DNA from: Eucommia ulmoides
Lineage: Eukaryota; Streptophyta; Magnoliopsida; Garryales; Eucommiaceae
NCBI GenBank assembly: GCA_016647705.1
Contig: CM028330.1
Coordinates: 36,345,534 to 36,409,533 of the forward strand
Direction: 5' to 3'
Length of the DNA stretch: 64,000 nt
In this document: piece after piece, positions 10,927 through 22,537 of the stretch
How positions within the stretch are numbered: position 1 is the stretch's first letter
Layout: each line of letters opens with the position of its first letter
The notes under the pieces: model-generated
Database searches by the model: none
What the model was told of the DNA's origin: nothing
Seen by the model: only the letters and a program-made list of their open reading frames with translations
Translations under genes and position numbers: made by a program

Positions 10927-11634
10927 ATCTCAAGAGGTTGACGGCAAACGATCGAGAACAACCAAGAAGATCACAAGAAAGAGAAGAAGGTAATTGCTTA
11001 GGGAAAGACCACTCCCCTAAGTTAGGTACATCTTCCTAAGCATCCTACTATCTTGTGTTCAATACATTATATTGCTTATACATAGCTATTTATACAGTTA
11101 TTATACTTATATTTCATATACGTAGCATATATAACATGTAATCAAGTAAAAAACATCGAAATCATGTCGTCATCAAACCATGTAAAAAATGGTTCAAAAA
11201 CATCAAGAACGTTCGAGAACATGTAAGGACCAAAAACAATTTGAGAATATGTCAAGAACACGTGAGGATCATGACAAAACATCTCAAGAGGTTGACGGCA
11301 AACGATCGAGAACAACCAAGAAGATCACAAGAAAGAGAAGAAGGTAATTGCTTAGGGAAAGACCACTCCCCTAAGTTAGGTACGTCTTCCTAAGCATCCT
11401 ACTATCTTGTGTTCAATACATTGTATTGCTTATACATAGCTATTTATACAGTTATTATACTTATATTTCATATACGTAGCATATATAACATGTAATCAAG
11501 TAAAAAACATCAAAATCATGTCATCATCAAACCATGTAAAAAATGGTTCAAAAACATCAAGAACGTTCGAGAACATGTAAGGACCAAAAACAATTTGAGA
11601 ATATGTCAAGAACACGTGAGGATCATGACAAAAC
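10927..11634. repeat. Tandem duplication, 2 x 354 bp
   Basis: The segment starting ATCTCAAGAGGTTGACGGCA at 10927 is repeated head-to-tail at 11281. The copies differ at only a handful of positions across 354 bp. It lies downstream of the TATA box in the solo LTR, so it duplicates the probable R/U5 portion. High identity implies a recent event compared with the LTR itself. Confidence 0.93.
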
Positions 11635-12981
11635 ATCTATCACATCATGAGTTGTGCATAGTCTCTGTGATTCTCTCATGAACACATCAAACCGAACTCT
11701 ATTAACTGCTAATCACTAACCATATACTGTTAATTAAACTAACTTTACTATAAAACGTAAAGATCACAGTCTGACACTGAGTCTTTAGGCTCGTGGACTA
11801 ACAATATATATATATATACGCGCGCGCACACACTACACAGTCAAGACCCTTGTGGCTAAAAATTCGGGATAAATGGCAGACCTTTGTTTCTTAGGGGATA
11901 TGTGTGCACCTTCTTCAGAAATGTTCCTGTCTTTATTCATTACGAGTAGGACTGGCATATATACTATGTATTTTCTTTTTTAACTAACAACTCAAACATA
12001 CATACTAAAACTTGCCTAAGCAAGTGAGTTCGATTACGGTGTTCTTAACAAAATCAAAGTGATTATTCACATATCATCGTATGATTCATGTCTTTATCTC
12101 ATAACTAAAATCAAATAAAACCAATCATTTTGCATAAATGAACTACGTGTTGATTTTATCCTTGGTTATTCGCCAAGGTACATAGGCAACCCACGTACGG
12201 CTTCGGTCACCTAATCTAAATAAATCAATATCATTTAAACAAATGAACAACGTACTGACCTGATACTTGGTTACTTGTCAAGGTGCATAGGCCACCCACG
12301 TATGGTTTTGGTCACCTATCTAAATAAAAATCAGTTCATCTTGAACAGATAAACCACGCTTAGACCTGATTTCCCGTGTTAACGGAGATACGTAGGCAAC
12401 CTTTATAAGGTTCGGTCGTCAAAAAACACCAAAAATATTTTCATTTTCAATATGATTTATTTGTTGCTACTGATAGGTAGTTAAATGTTTACTTGTTTTC
12501 ATTTACATAAAAAATGCATAAAAATGTAAAATTGGGAATTATTTTGTTAAGTGAAACCAAAGAAAATTACTTGGTGTTTGTTTAAAAGTAAACATCTATT
12601 AGACTAATATACCATCTTCGGATGGGTGTCTTGCGGTGCTTAAAACTTCTCCGAGCATAAACAACCTCCGAAATTAAATAAATCTCTAGTACAAAATCTT
12701 TACTAGTCAAAACACGGGCAATTTCAAAATAAAAAATGAAATTTTAAAACCCGGTAAACTAGGACACCCTTTAACTCCATGCTAGATGGTAACTCCATTT
12801 TCAACAAAAATCCCGGACTAAAAAACGTTTTCAAAACCGACGTATAGAAAAGCCCTTGAAAGCCATTTTTAAAAAATGAACGAATTTTGAGGATTTCGAG
12901 AAGGAGGAATGAAAACTTGTTTTTTCTCTTCTTTTTGATCTCTACTTCTTCTATTTTAAAAACAAAAATTGGGTTGCGTCA

Positions 12982-13355
12982 ACTACTTTTGCGGCCTTAT
13001 CCCTCCAACGGACAACATGTTCAAAGAAGCTTTCTCCACTTTTCTTGACTAGAGCGCGGAAAGATATCTTGTCAGGTGATATTCCGAGGTTATAGCCATA
13101 GTGGTCGCAAAAGACCTTGACAATGTCAATGAAGGTCTTTAACTTTTTTTTGTTCTAAGGTTCCATACCATCGGGTTGTTGGTCCTTCCAAAGACTGTTG
13201 GAAGAGTTGGACGGCTAATACCTCCTCATGAATGCTGCTATTTCGTTCTTGTATCTTTGAATGTGCCAATCTGGGTATCTAGATCCTTCGTATTCAGTAA
13301 GGCTCGACAATGTAAAGTTTTCAGGGAATTTCACTTGAGGAACAGACGACAACCC
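12982..13355 (-). pseudogene. Ty3 Tat-like gag, middle part
   Basis: On the minus strand this encodes a gag core with a YEG..YPDWH-type motif, then a NLGISPDKISFRAL-type segment and FFEHVVRWRDKAAKVV, matching the pattern of plant Ty3 Retrotrans_gag domains. At least one stop and a frameshift interrupt it. Both ends coincide with insertion sites: the 4.2-kb LTR at 12981 and the 1.35-kb insertion at 13356. Confidence 0.65.
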
Positions 13356-14704
13356 TAATCACACTGCATTTTGTGTGATTTAATACCATTAAACTTAGGT
13401 ATGTTAATCGCTCAAATATATCAAATTATTATAAACTGAATTATTTTATTTGTTTATGTAGGTTTTTAAAAATGGAACAAAACATAATTAATTTTGAGCG
13501 AAACAGATAAAAAACGATCAAACCATGGAAAGTTAAACAAAACTGAAAAAGCTAGAAGAACATAAGGTGTGGCTTCGCTGAGCCACTAAAGAGAGAGTAG
13601 CCGAGCGGCGACTCGGCTGAAGCCAAGCCGGTCGCTTGGCTTTCGCATTTTTTAAGAGCCGCACGGCTCTTGGCTGGCCAAGTGGCCACCCAATTCCACC
13701 CACTTCTTTGGCCACTTGACACTTTATACCCTAGCTAATTTCCAGTATGTTCACCTGTCATTTTTCTCACAATTGATTTAGGTTTTTGGCCAATTAACAT
13801 CCCCAAACTTTATTTTAGTTGCTTATAAATAGCATTAGCTGTTGGAGATCAATGGACATCATTCCATACCATTTTCAAAGACCAATTTTCACCATTTTGT
13901 AAATATTTCTCTTTTTTTCTTTTATTTTTATTTTTAGTTTGGAGAAGAGTAAGCTTGAATTCTTAGGGGTTCAAAGTGTAAAAACTATATTTTTTAGGAA
14001 TGTTTCCAAGAAAACACCATTTTACACAACGATGAGCAACTAACTTCCTCCAACCAGGTTAGGATTGTGGTATTGTATTGTTGAGTTTATGTAATATTCT
14101 ATTTTTAATTTAATTTTAGATTTGTATAAACAATTGTGTGACGACGAATATTGTTCTTGAAATCAATTTTATTATGGATTTATTTTCAAATGGTTCTTAT
14201 TGAAATTTTGATTCTAAGTTCAATTACTTTGTTGGATTTAGTACTTGAGGTCTGAATCTAATGGTCATACAATAGTATTCACGGGGATTGATTAGTAAAC
14301 TTGATAATTTATGCCTCGATTCACCCTAGATTAAAGTAGTGTAAGAATTGAAGATATATCACGTTTGAGAATAATCAATCCGATCTTTTTGAGTAGTTCC
14401 GGATTAAGGTTGGGAACGCTCATTTCCACAAATCCAAGTTAAAGGAAAAAATACGAAAAAATGATATAATGCCAAAAATACAAACCCACAATTCCTAACC
14501 CGGTTCCCTATTTTAATTTATTTTTATTGTTTATTTAATATCATTTTAATTTATTTTGAAAAATTAAAACAAAGTCATTTTGAACTAGATATAATTAAAT
14601 TTACTTGGACAGAATAAGAATTTTTCCTCTAATAGAAATCCTCGTGGGATCGACCTTGCTACCATTAATCTTTTTAAAATGGGACACAAGTTTTTGTCAC
14701 AACA
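13356..14704 (+). mobile_element. 1.35-kb LTR-like insertion in gag, TSD AACCC
   Basis: AACCC occurs immediately on both sides (13351-13355 and 14705-14709). Removing the insertion rejoins an open minus-strand gag frame, which supports the boundaries. The right end is CACAACA; TATAAATAG at 13824-13832 and CCTCGTGGGATCGACC near the right end suggest a + oriented solo LTR of a Ty3 or copia element. The left end is TAATCACACTGC rather than a clean TG, so the left boundary may be eroded or a few bases off. Confidence 0.6.
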
Positions 14705-15340
14705 AACCCTATGTATCTGGGGTTGACTAGTAATTCTTCTTTTTTTTTACCTCTTTTAACTCTTTTTTCCATTTGTTTTAGTTTCTCGGTTAGTAACGAA
14801 GTCTTTTTGGATTGCTCTTTTTACTTATTTTTCAATACGCTCAGATAATTCAGGGCTCGAGTTTCTCGGTTAGTAACGAAGTCTTTTTGGATTGCTCTTT
14901 TTACTTATTTTTCAATACGCTCAGATAATTCAGGGCTCGAGGTTGTAGACTTTGCGTACATGACGATTGGGATTCAGACTTACTAACGCAATTTGTGATT
15001 CTGATGCATGAAGTAACAATTCTTCCACCACCGGGATAGGTCCTTGAGAACTGGATAGTTGTTGTGATATTACTGGCTTAACTTGCTCAGAGGCTTGGAC
15101 GGAGGTTATCAGATTTTTGCTGAGACAGTCGAAACTAATGCAATAACTCAATTATGTGGCCAACAGATCTTTTTAACAAAACCATGTCTTCTTTGAGTTG
15201 AACTATCTCATTGTACCCTTGTGATCTTTCCTCGATGTCTTCCATTGGGAAAGGTTGTCACGTTTGGGCACTAGTACGAATTAGAGAATGGGAGACGGGA
15301 GTCTTTCAATGAGGAGAAAATTTTTCTTTCATGGCCAAAA
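14705..15340 (-). pseudogene. Ty3 Tat-like gag, N-terminal part
   Basis: Minus-strand coding-like sequence with a Lys/Glu-rich coiled-coil-like segment (EKLKQMEKRVKRGKKKEE type) next to the insertion point and a LKEDMVLLKR-type helix upstream, as in the N-terminal region of Tat gag proteins. One open stretch spans 14930-15151. An 80-bp perfect tandem duplication (14781-14940) disrupts it. No start codon can be fixed. Confidence 0.45.
14781..14940. repeat. Perfect 80-bp tandem duplication
   Basis: GTTTCTCGGTTAGTAACGAA... begins at 14781 and again at 14861; the two 80-bp copies appear identical. Eighty is not a multiple of three, so the duplication shifts the decayed gag frame. It must be a recent slippage or end-joining event, or an assembly artefact. 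Confidence 0.95.
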
Positions 15341-17000
15341 ATCATGTTAGTATTATTTGTTTACAATATGTATTTGAGTTTGATCATGATTAGAGAAGAA
15401 ATGAGATTTCTATTTACCCTAAGTTTTTTATAGATTAGAACCATATCGAATTTCGACTTTACTTCCCTAAAAATGGGGAGTATTTTGAATTACAAACTCA
15501 ATGACACTTCTTCTTAGGTTGAATGGAAATCTTATCTCGATTCTTTTGTCATTATCAAGGTTAAACTAAATAACATCTTCAATCCATACAACATGATATC
15601 CCTTGATCCTATAAATTATGGTATTAATAATGTAGAACTTCCCAATTTCTCCTTGTTATATGTTTATAGTCATTTCGAAATAATCCTGACTTTGAATAAG
15701 ATCATGGGAAGAAAAAATGAATTCCTAGGTTGGCTATTTCCAGACTTTATTGGCTCTAGAGATTTCTAGTATATAGTTACAAGCTAAAAAGGGATAAAGC
15801 GGTTGATATATAAGTACATCTCTCCAATCTTATGTAGTGTCCTAAAATAAGGGTTTTGGTAGCCGTTTATTCTAGACTTACTATATGAGGTTCATGGCTT
15901 TCATTCTAGCATATCCTATAAAGGTTCGACTCTTAGATCTTCAAATCTCCGGCCTCCTGAGAGAACATTTATTGTTGACTGGTGATCCGAGCGAGGCGAG
16001 TTTCGCAACCTAACTCTTGTTGACTTCTCTTTATAATCCTACAGAATTTTGAAGACTAATATCGGCAAGTAAACCACCCGATTTCAACTCATACTATTTA
16101 GGTTGTGATGATGTATATGAATGATTTTTTAGTGTTCGTGCCTTGGAGAGAATCGTAACAGAATATATATAGAGAAAGTGGAAATAAATGAGATAACGTA
16201 AAGTAAATAAAATGTGGAAATTAAAGAGCAAAAAATAAATTTCGAAATTTAAAGCAGGAAAAACAAACATAAAATGTAGTAATTTAAAAGCAGGGGATAA
16301 ATATACTTATGTATGAAAATGAAAAGAAGGACAATTATTATAAAAAAAAAAAATCTTTGTTAAGGGGAAACATATTATTTTTACCAACAAAATTTAAAAA
16401 GATTTATTGGACTTGGATTTAATTTAAAAATTTTAGACACCACCAGGCTTGACCTTCGTTTGTCCTCAGCAGAATCGCTAACTGACATACTCTGGATTTT
16501 GGGAATTGAGTAGTTGACTTTATTTTTTAACTCTATTAAGTCTTCCAATTCATGGTAATGACTTGGGGTACTCCAAAGATGGTTATCGACACCCCAATTT
16601 GGAATTCCAATGCTTCGTCTTATTTGCGGGAGGTGTACATTACGTGAAATTAGTTCTTTGAGCACTTTTTATCAACGAAATGTAATTTTTTTGAGTTTTT
16701 GTGAAATTAAAATGCTAAACGTGAAATTAAACTATCCAATGTGATACTGAAAATCTTTTATAAAATAATTAACACTTAGTTGGTCATCAATTTGACAAAA
16801 TTGGTGAAAAAATATAGTTTGGGGGCAAAAATGAAAAGTAGTTGGAATTGGTGAAATTTCTTAAAATTAAGGGGTGAAAACTGAAATTAACTATACCAAA
16901 AGTGATATTCTATAAAAATACATTTTCAATTTAATCAATTTGGTCCCCCAATTAACTTTTAAAAACCTTAATTTTAGCCCGAAACTTAATTTCTTGTTGA
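15341..17000. other. Non-coding, probably decayed retroelement sequence
   Basis: No reliable gene. A 94-codon minus-strand open stretch (16381-16665) has no recognisable domain. The position upstream of the minus-strand gag suggests the 5' untranslated region or LTR of that element, but no LTR pair or boundary was found. Confidence 0.35.
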
Positions 17001-18316
17001 ATTCAATCAAATTGCCTTTTTTTTTTTTTTTTTGTATTTTTCTTAATTAAAACACTATGAAAGAATTAAACATGAGAATATAAGGCATAAATTCATCTCT
17101 TTAAACCTGATTTCAATTTTATTTGAATTTTCACTTTAAACCCGGTACTTTTATGAAATGCAGAAATGGGCGGGACAAAATGTGGTGTCTATACAAGATA
17201 TAATCTATCCCTCTTAGCAAAATGGATGTATCATATCATTTGTGGTAATATAATTTATCCAAACCTTTGGCCAGAGAAGTGTGGTGATTGGGTCGGTATC
17301 ATAAAGTATTATATTATTAATCAAAATACATATGATTGGAGGAGAAAGTTTTGACTCAACCATACCATGTTGTCCTTTCAGATACACAGATTGAGAGATT
17401 GTATAATATGCTTAGCATACCAGATGAGGTTCTCTTGGTTAAATTATTTCCAACTGGACATTTTTGTGATATGTGGGTAGACTATACTCACAATCGGATG
17501 AAATGCTTTATGGAGAAAATATTTTTTCTGGGGAAGGACAAAATTGGAATTATTTTAATTTTTATTGATAAATTGATTAGTAAAATAATTACTTATTTAA
17601 TTAATTTCACCATACAATTTTTTGTATGAACCTAATGGGTAAACCACAATAGAAAATTGAAGTTAGATGAGTCATTGAAAAAAGAACGGATAGTAATGTT
17701 GAGCTTAAGAAGTTTAGGGGTCAAAGTGCAAATACAAAAAAAAAAAAAAAAAAAAGATTTAGGGTTTTGGACCCTGGACAATCTTTATAAAGTGGAAGAC
17801 CTCTAATGGCCTCCTGGACCTTGAAGTTTCGACCCCCTTGTTATTTTTGGCCATAACCATTTGGTTATGTCTGTGAGGTTTCGTTTTTCGTAATTCACTT
17901 ACTGATTTGAATCTTGCTATCCCATAGATTCAAATCAAAGTTATCCTAGATTATTTGGATTAGATTTAATCTTAAATCCCAAGAACATTTTTTTCAGAGA
18001 TCCTCTGTGTGGATACTGCTATAGGTGAAATATTTGTGTCACTTTTGAGAGAATCGATTCTCCCTGCCAATACAATTCGTGTTTTGACGCTCTTAGAAGA
18101 GTCTACTCAGATTACGCCTCAAGAAACTATCGGTATTGAGGCTAAAGTGCTAGAAGAGGTAATTGTTGTATTAAATATGATTTAATATTTCCCGTTTTAT
18201 TATTTTAAAGTTAATACGGTTATATTTGACTTTAAGGAATTGGATTTTAATTGTGATTTAATTTTTTTGTATTCCACTGTGTAAATTTGTTATTTTTAAT
18301 ATCCAATCCCTTCAAG
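17001..18316 (+). mobile_element. Possible copia LTR ending at a degenerate tRNA-Met primer site
   Basis: TGGTATCTAAACCA at 18317 resembles the primer binding site of many plant copia elements, complementary to initiator tRNA-Met (consensus TGGTATCAGAGC). It directly follows ATCCCTTCAAG, a plausible LTR end. The left LTR boundary was not found; 17001 is a placeholder. Copia pol pieces on the same strand at 24217 and 25880 could belong to this element, split by the copia insertion at 19096-24020. Confidence 0.3.
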
Positions 18317-19095
18317 TGGTATCTAAACCACATCTGTAATTGACTTAAAATAATTCTTAGTTATGTTTTATGAATTATTGAATCGTATGAATATTTTTGT
18401 TGTATCGATCACTTATAAATCTAAAAGAGGTTTTTAAAATTAATTTTATAGAAATTGTTTTTGAAAATAATTTTAAAAATAAAAAATCAGGAAAACTGAG
18501 AAAATATTAAAACCACGATGGTGATAGGAGCCATAAGATTTAGACGGCAATGATGGTGGCCATATTGTCATGTGTTGTCGTTCACAATGGCACCTCTTTG
18601 TGAAGAGGCATGCTAGTCAGGCAATGCGTGTGGTACTACAACACTCCAATGTTGCAGTAGCGTAGCTGCAGTGGTGTCACAACGGTACGACGACGTGGTA
18701 GATTAGTGGTGGTTTTCGATGTGGTAGTTCGATTCGGATATTTATGAAGAACAATCAAATGTAGACTAATTTGAATTTTAAATTGTGCTTGTGTCGGATT
18801 TAATATCTTTTAAAAATATCTTTAAAAAAATCTATCAAATTAGATTTAGTATCTTATTGAAAATTAAGTTTTAAACTTCCAAAATTAAAAATTTAATTAA
18901 TCATTCTAAATTATTTTAGATAATAATTAATAGATAATGATTTTTATTAATTATTTAAATTTCATAATTATCCATATTTATTTGCCAAAAAATAAATTTT
19001 ATTTAATATATAAATATTATTTAAAATTCTAAACATAAAATAATTTACAAACGTTTACAATTTTATCGAATAATTTCATTTTAAAAGTATGTTAT

Positions 19096-20137
19096 TGTAG
19101 AATCCAAGATTTTGATGAACAATTAAGTATTGATGTTTTAGTAGAACTAATGATTTAATTGAGTGTTTCAGATTTATAGTTCCATGCATACGATTAAGAA
19201 GAAGACCTAATGAAAAAAATATAAAGTGTGTAAGATGGACGTAATGAAGATGTGAAGATTTTGAAGACTTTGAAGAAAAATGGTGAAAATAACTTTTTAC
19301 TTATATACTCTTAATGCAACCCGAATTAGGATCACACACGACAATTAAAATTAGTTAATTTTATGTGTGTCATGATAAGAAGTGATAAGTTTCAGATCTT
19401 AAAATGAGACATTGTATATGCTCTTTATGTGAAATGAATTTGTTAATTTACCTAATTGAAAAATATGTTTTAAAGTATTAAAAGTTGAGTTCTCAGGTCA
19501 ATTCGGTCAACAGAGAAAAACATTCGTTCAACTAAATCAAACAGTGAGTTTTGGAGTTAAAACGAAGTGCTACTGATCCAGTCGGTCGACCAAATGAAGA
19601 TGGTCGGTCAATCGTTTGAAACAGTAGCTAAAATATGTAAAAAAGTGAGCACACTAATCCAATCGGTCAACCGAATAAAGAGGGTCGATCAACTGTTTGA
19701 GTCGGTATATAAAATAGTACACTTTTCCAATCTATGAAACTGGGTGTAGTCGGTTAACCAATTGGCTTTGTGCCAATGGCTATTTGGAAGCAGGTACAAG
19801 TTGGTCAACCAACTAATAGGGTCGGTCAGTCGACTGATTCAGTTGGGATTTCGGTTGATTTGGTCTCTTGGTCAAAACTTATCCATTTTTTATGATTCCA
19901 AGAGAGGGATTTGAGGGATTAAAATATAATTGAGCTATTAACAACTTATTATGTGATCCCTATTGATATGGTTCATATATTTTGAGATTCTCCTAATTTA
20001 AATAATTTAATACTTCCTATTTCTATGATTTTAAATTGAGAATAGTTTATAGACTTAAATGAGAGAATTGAAAGTTATTTTTAAGTGAAATAAACTTGAA
20101 ATGAAAGGTAATGATATATGGGGTATTAGAATATCAT
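19096..20137 (+). repeat. Truncated 5' LTR of SIRE/Maximus-like copia element
   Basis: From TGTAGAATCCAAGATTTTGA the sequence aligns with 22538-23600 over about 1 kb, sharing GAACTAATG, GGTAATGATATATGGGGTATT and multiple GTCGGTCAACC-like motifs. Similarity stops at about 20137, where the 3' LTR copy continues for another 420 bp. The rest of this LTR, the primer site and the start of gag are therefore missing. Confidence 0.8.
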
Positions 20138-21207
20138 TTTATGATATATCTTTAAATGATTTATCTGAAATTGGTAAGTTGCTTGAACAAATCGATTCTC
20201 TTGAAGAAGATAACGAAGTTTTTTTTAAAAAAATATGATTTTCAACAAAGTGATTTTAAAAAGAAAAATCTTGAAACTTTAAATGAGGCATTGAACATTG
20301 AGTTAGATAGTGCAAGGTGTGAGCTTGATAGAGCTCGTTTGAAAATTCATTCTGTTGAAAATGATTGTCGAATTTTTGAGAATGATCTTGAATTTATACA
20401 TAAGAAGAATTTTGGTCTACAAGTGAACGTTAGTTCATTGAAGCGATCACTTGAAAAGACTCAAAAGGAGCTTAACGAAGTAATGGATAAATTCAAGGAT
20501 ATTAAGAGAACTAAACTTATTGAAAAACCAATAGTTACTAAAGCAACTCCTCAATATTACCATCAATATTATGCTCCCGTACAGAATAATGATTATCTCA
20601 AGAAACGTGCTAATTATGCTAGATGTTTTTATTGTAGGAAGCATGGTCATTTTAAGAAAATGTGTCATTTGTTGCATGGTTACTGGTTGGATCCAGAAAT
20701 AACTGGATACCAAGGAAAGAAATTTTTTATGCAAGTACAAATGATATATTCGCTCAATCAAGAACGTATAATGAAAATTACATACCGAAAAGGGATTTCA
20801 GATTCAATGCACTAACAAGGATGAATCAAAATATACAAAGGCATAAACTGGATACTATCAGAAAGCCACGAGTTCAGCGAAATATTTATCATTCGGAGAG
20901 AATGCAACCTCAAAAACAGTAGAAACTGGTTTACAAAATTATTGCAAATCACAATAAAATAAATCAACCAGTAGTGTCCAAGATGGACAAAGATGTTGTT
21001 GAGACGAATCAACTGGTTACCCCCAGGAATGACAAGTCACCTCAATCAGCTGTTTCAAAGGATAACATGAATGGTGTTAACAATTACAATGAGATAATAA
21101 ACAAAGTCGTACCCAAGGACGTTAAAGGTAATCCTAACCTTTCGAAGTTTAAATTCATTAAATTAAATTTGTTAAAGAAGGAGGTGTCCGACTCACCAAG
21201 TAGGTAA
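20138..21207 (+). pseudogene. copia gag remnant with CCHC zinc knuckle
   Basis: An open frame (20156-20815) encodes a long charged coiled-coil-like segment followed by CFYCRKHGHFKKMC, a Cys-X2-Cys-X4-His-X4-Cys nucleocapsid knuckle. A second open stretch (20974-21207) continues with Lys/Asn-rich sequence. The N-terminal gag is lost at the LTR/gag deletion junction near 20137. The reverse-strand ORF over 20447-20761 is a shadow. Confidence 0.75.
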
Positions 21208-22104
21208 TGTAGTATGGTTTCTAAAACTATACTAAATATATGCTTATTTGTTGTCTTAGAACATTGCATGGTGATTATGAGAATCACATTTAGTTAAAGT
21301 ATAATAACATGTTTTTATGATTTTCTTATATCGAGTATTGTTCATTTATTTGATTATACGAAACATGTTATATGATCTAAATTGTTCGATAATATTGCTT
21401 TATTGATTAAGATTGAGTCATGCGATGATTATTAAGCTTATCGTATTTCTCATATCACATGTTACATGTTTTATAATATCAGTATTGAGCATAATTGACT
21501 TTGATGATATGATCATATGAATTTAAACTTGCATGGTTGGTATCGCTCTATGAAATTGTAATCTATTTTCGACACTATTTGAACGATCATCTGAATATAC
21601 ATGGCATATCAATCTATGCTTAGTGTTTTGAACGTGAATATCTTTATAAGCATCAAGTGCCTAGCTAAATGCATGATAATATGAACTTAGCATACGTTTT
21701 ATTTCTCTTGATTTTAAATGAATATTATTCTATAAGGGATTTAGAATTTTATATGATAACATCTTTAGTACGCAATTATCCATGCATTAGATTTATGTCA
21801 ATGGTTTAATAAATAATTTATATTATTATTGAAATATGCTTCATGCCCTAATGCGTTAAAAATTACATGTTTTTTTTTTTTTTTTATTCTATCTAAAGGA
21901 AAAATATTAATTGGTTTCATGAAATAAAGTATGTTGACTTAATTGAAATTATATGATTTTATGTTATATTGTTGAAATATTTTGATGATCTCATGACATC
22001 TCCTAAGCATGAATTAATGTTTACCATTATATAGAGGGAGAAGTTTTTATAAGTGAGGTAATAATATTTTATGCTTAAATTGAAAAGAGGGATATTGAAT
22101 ATGT
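21208..22104. other. AT-rich interior where most of copia pol is missing
   Basis: No protease, integrase or RT core is readable between the gag remnant and the pol C-terminus. Either a large internal deletion occurred or the sequence has decayed beyond recognition. Confidence 0.45.
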
Positions 22105-22219
22105 TGACACCTCCGATTAACTTGATGATATTTTTACCAAACCTCTAGTTGAAAATCAATTCGTGAAAATCAATCGAGGTTTAGGTATGGCTAGGCATAG
22201 TGATGTATGCCTTGAGTAA
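22105..22219 (+). pseudogene. C-terminus of copia pol (RNase H end)
   Basis: The frame encodes DDIFTKPL (from 22124), the signature at the end of Ty1/copia RNase H domains, followed by about 20 residues with a GLGMARHSD-type tail and a TAA at 22217. This fixes element orientation (+) and confirms that the flanking repeats are its LTRs. Confidence 0.75.
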
Positions 22220-22522
22220 TGTTTTTAATTCTCCGCCCCCACTTTTTGAGCTGACAAAGGGGGAGAAATTGATGTTTAATGAGTTAGTTGATATTTAGGG
22301 ATTTATTCACCTAATCATTGCATTGATTAAAGGGAGAAGTTATTAAGGGGCTTATGTTGAATATCATTATTATTTAATTAGGCTTATATTGAATATTTTT
22401 ATTATTGTTTACTTATGTTTTCAAGTTTATGCTTAAATGAGTTTAAATACTCATCCTCAGATTTAGGGGGAGCGTGATTACATTTTATTTTAAAGAAAAT
22501 ATCAAAGTTAATTGTCATCATC

Positions 22523-22537
22523 AAAAAAGGGGGAGAT
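22523..22537 (+). other. Polypurine tract of the copia element
   Basis: AAAAAAGGGGGAGAT lies directly before the TG of the 3' LTR. This is the expected site of plus-strand DNA priming in reverse transcription and supports the LTR boundary. Confidence 0.75.

Larger units (their letters stand above)
8784..12981 (+). mobile_element. 4.2-kb solo LTR (Tat/Ogre-like) inserted in gag
   Basis: The insertion starts TGTAGACACCACATTTTGTC and ends GGGTTGCGTCA, so it has TG...CA termini. It is flanked by ACTAT (8779-8783) and ACTAC (12982-12986), a 5-bp TSD with one change. Removing it restores continuity of the minus-strand gag frame. It contains no gag or pol, so it is a solo LTR or an LTR-sized relic. 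A promoter-like TATAAATA lies at 10753. The 3' region (12590-12981) carries the GGGTGTCTTG / CTTCTCCGAGCATAAAC block shared with 601-1035 and 1621-2165. A hAT-like element and a 354-bp tandem duplication lie inside. Confidence 0.75.

Noticed and set aside
20447-20761. 104-codon minus-strand ORF
   Set aside because: Antisense shadow of the copia gag with its zinc knuckle on the plus strand.
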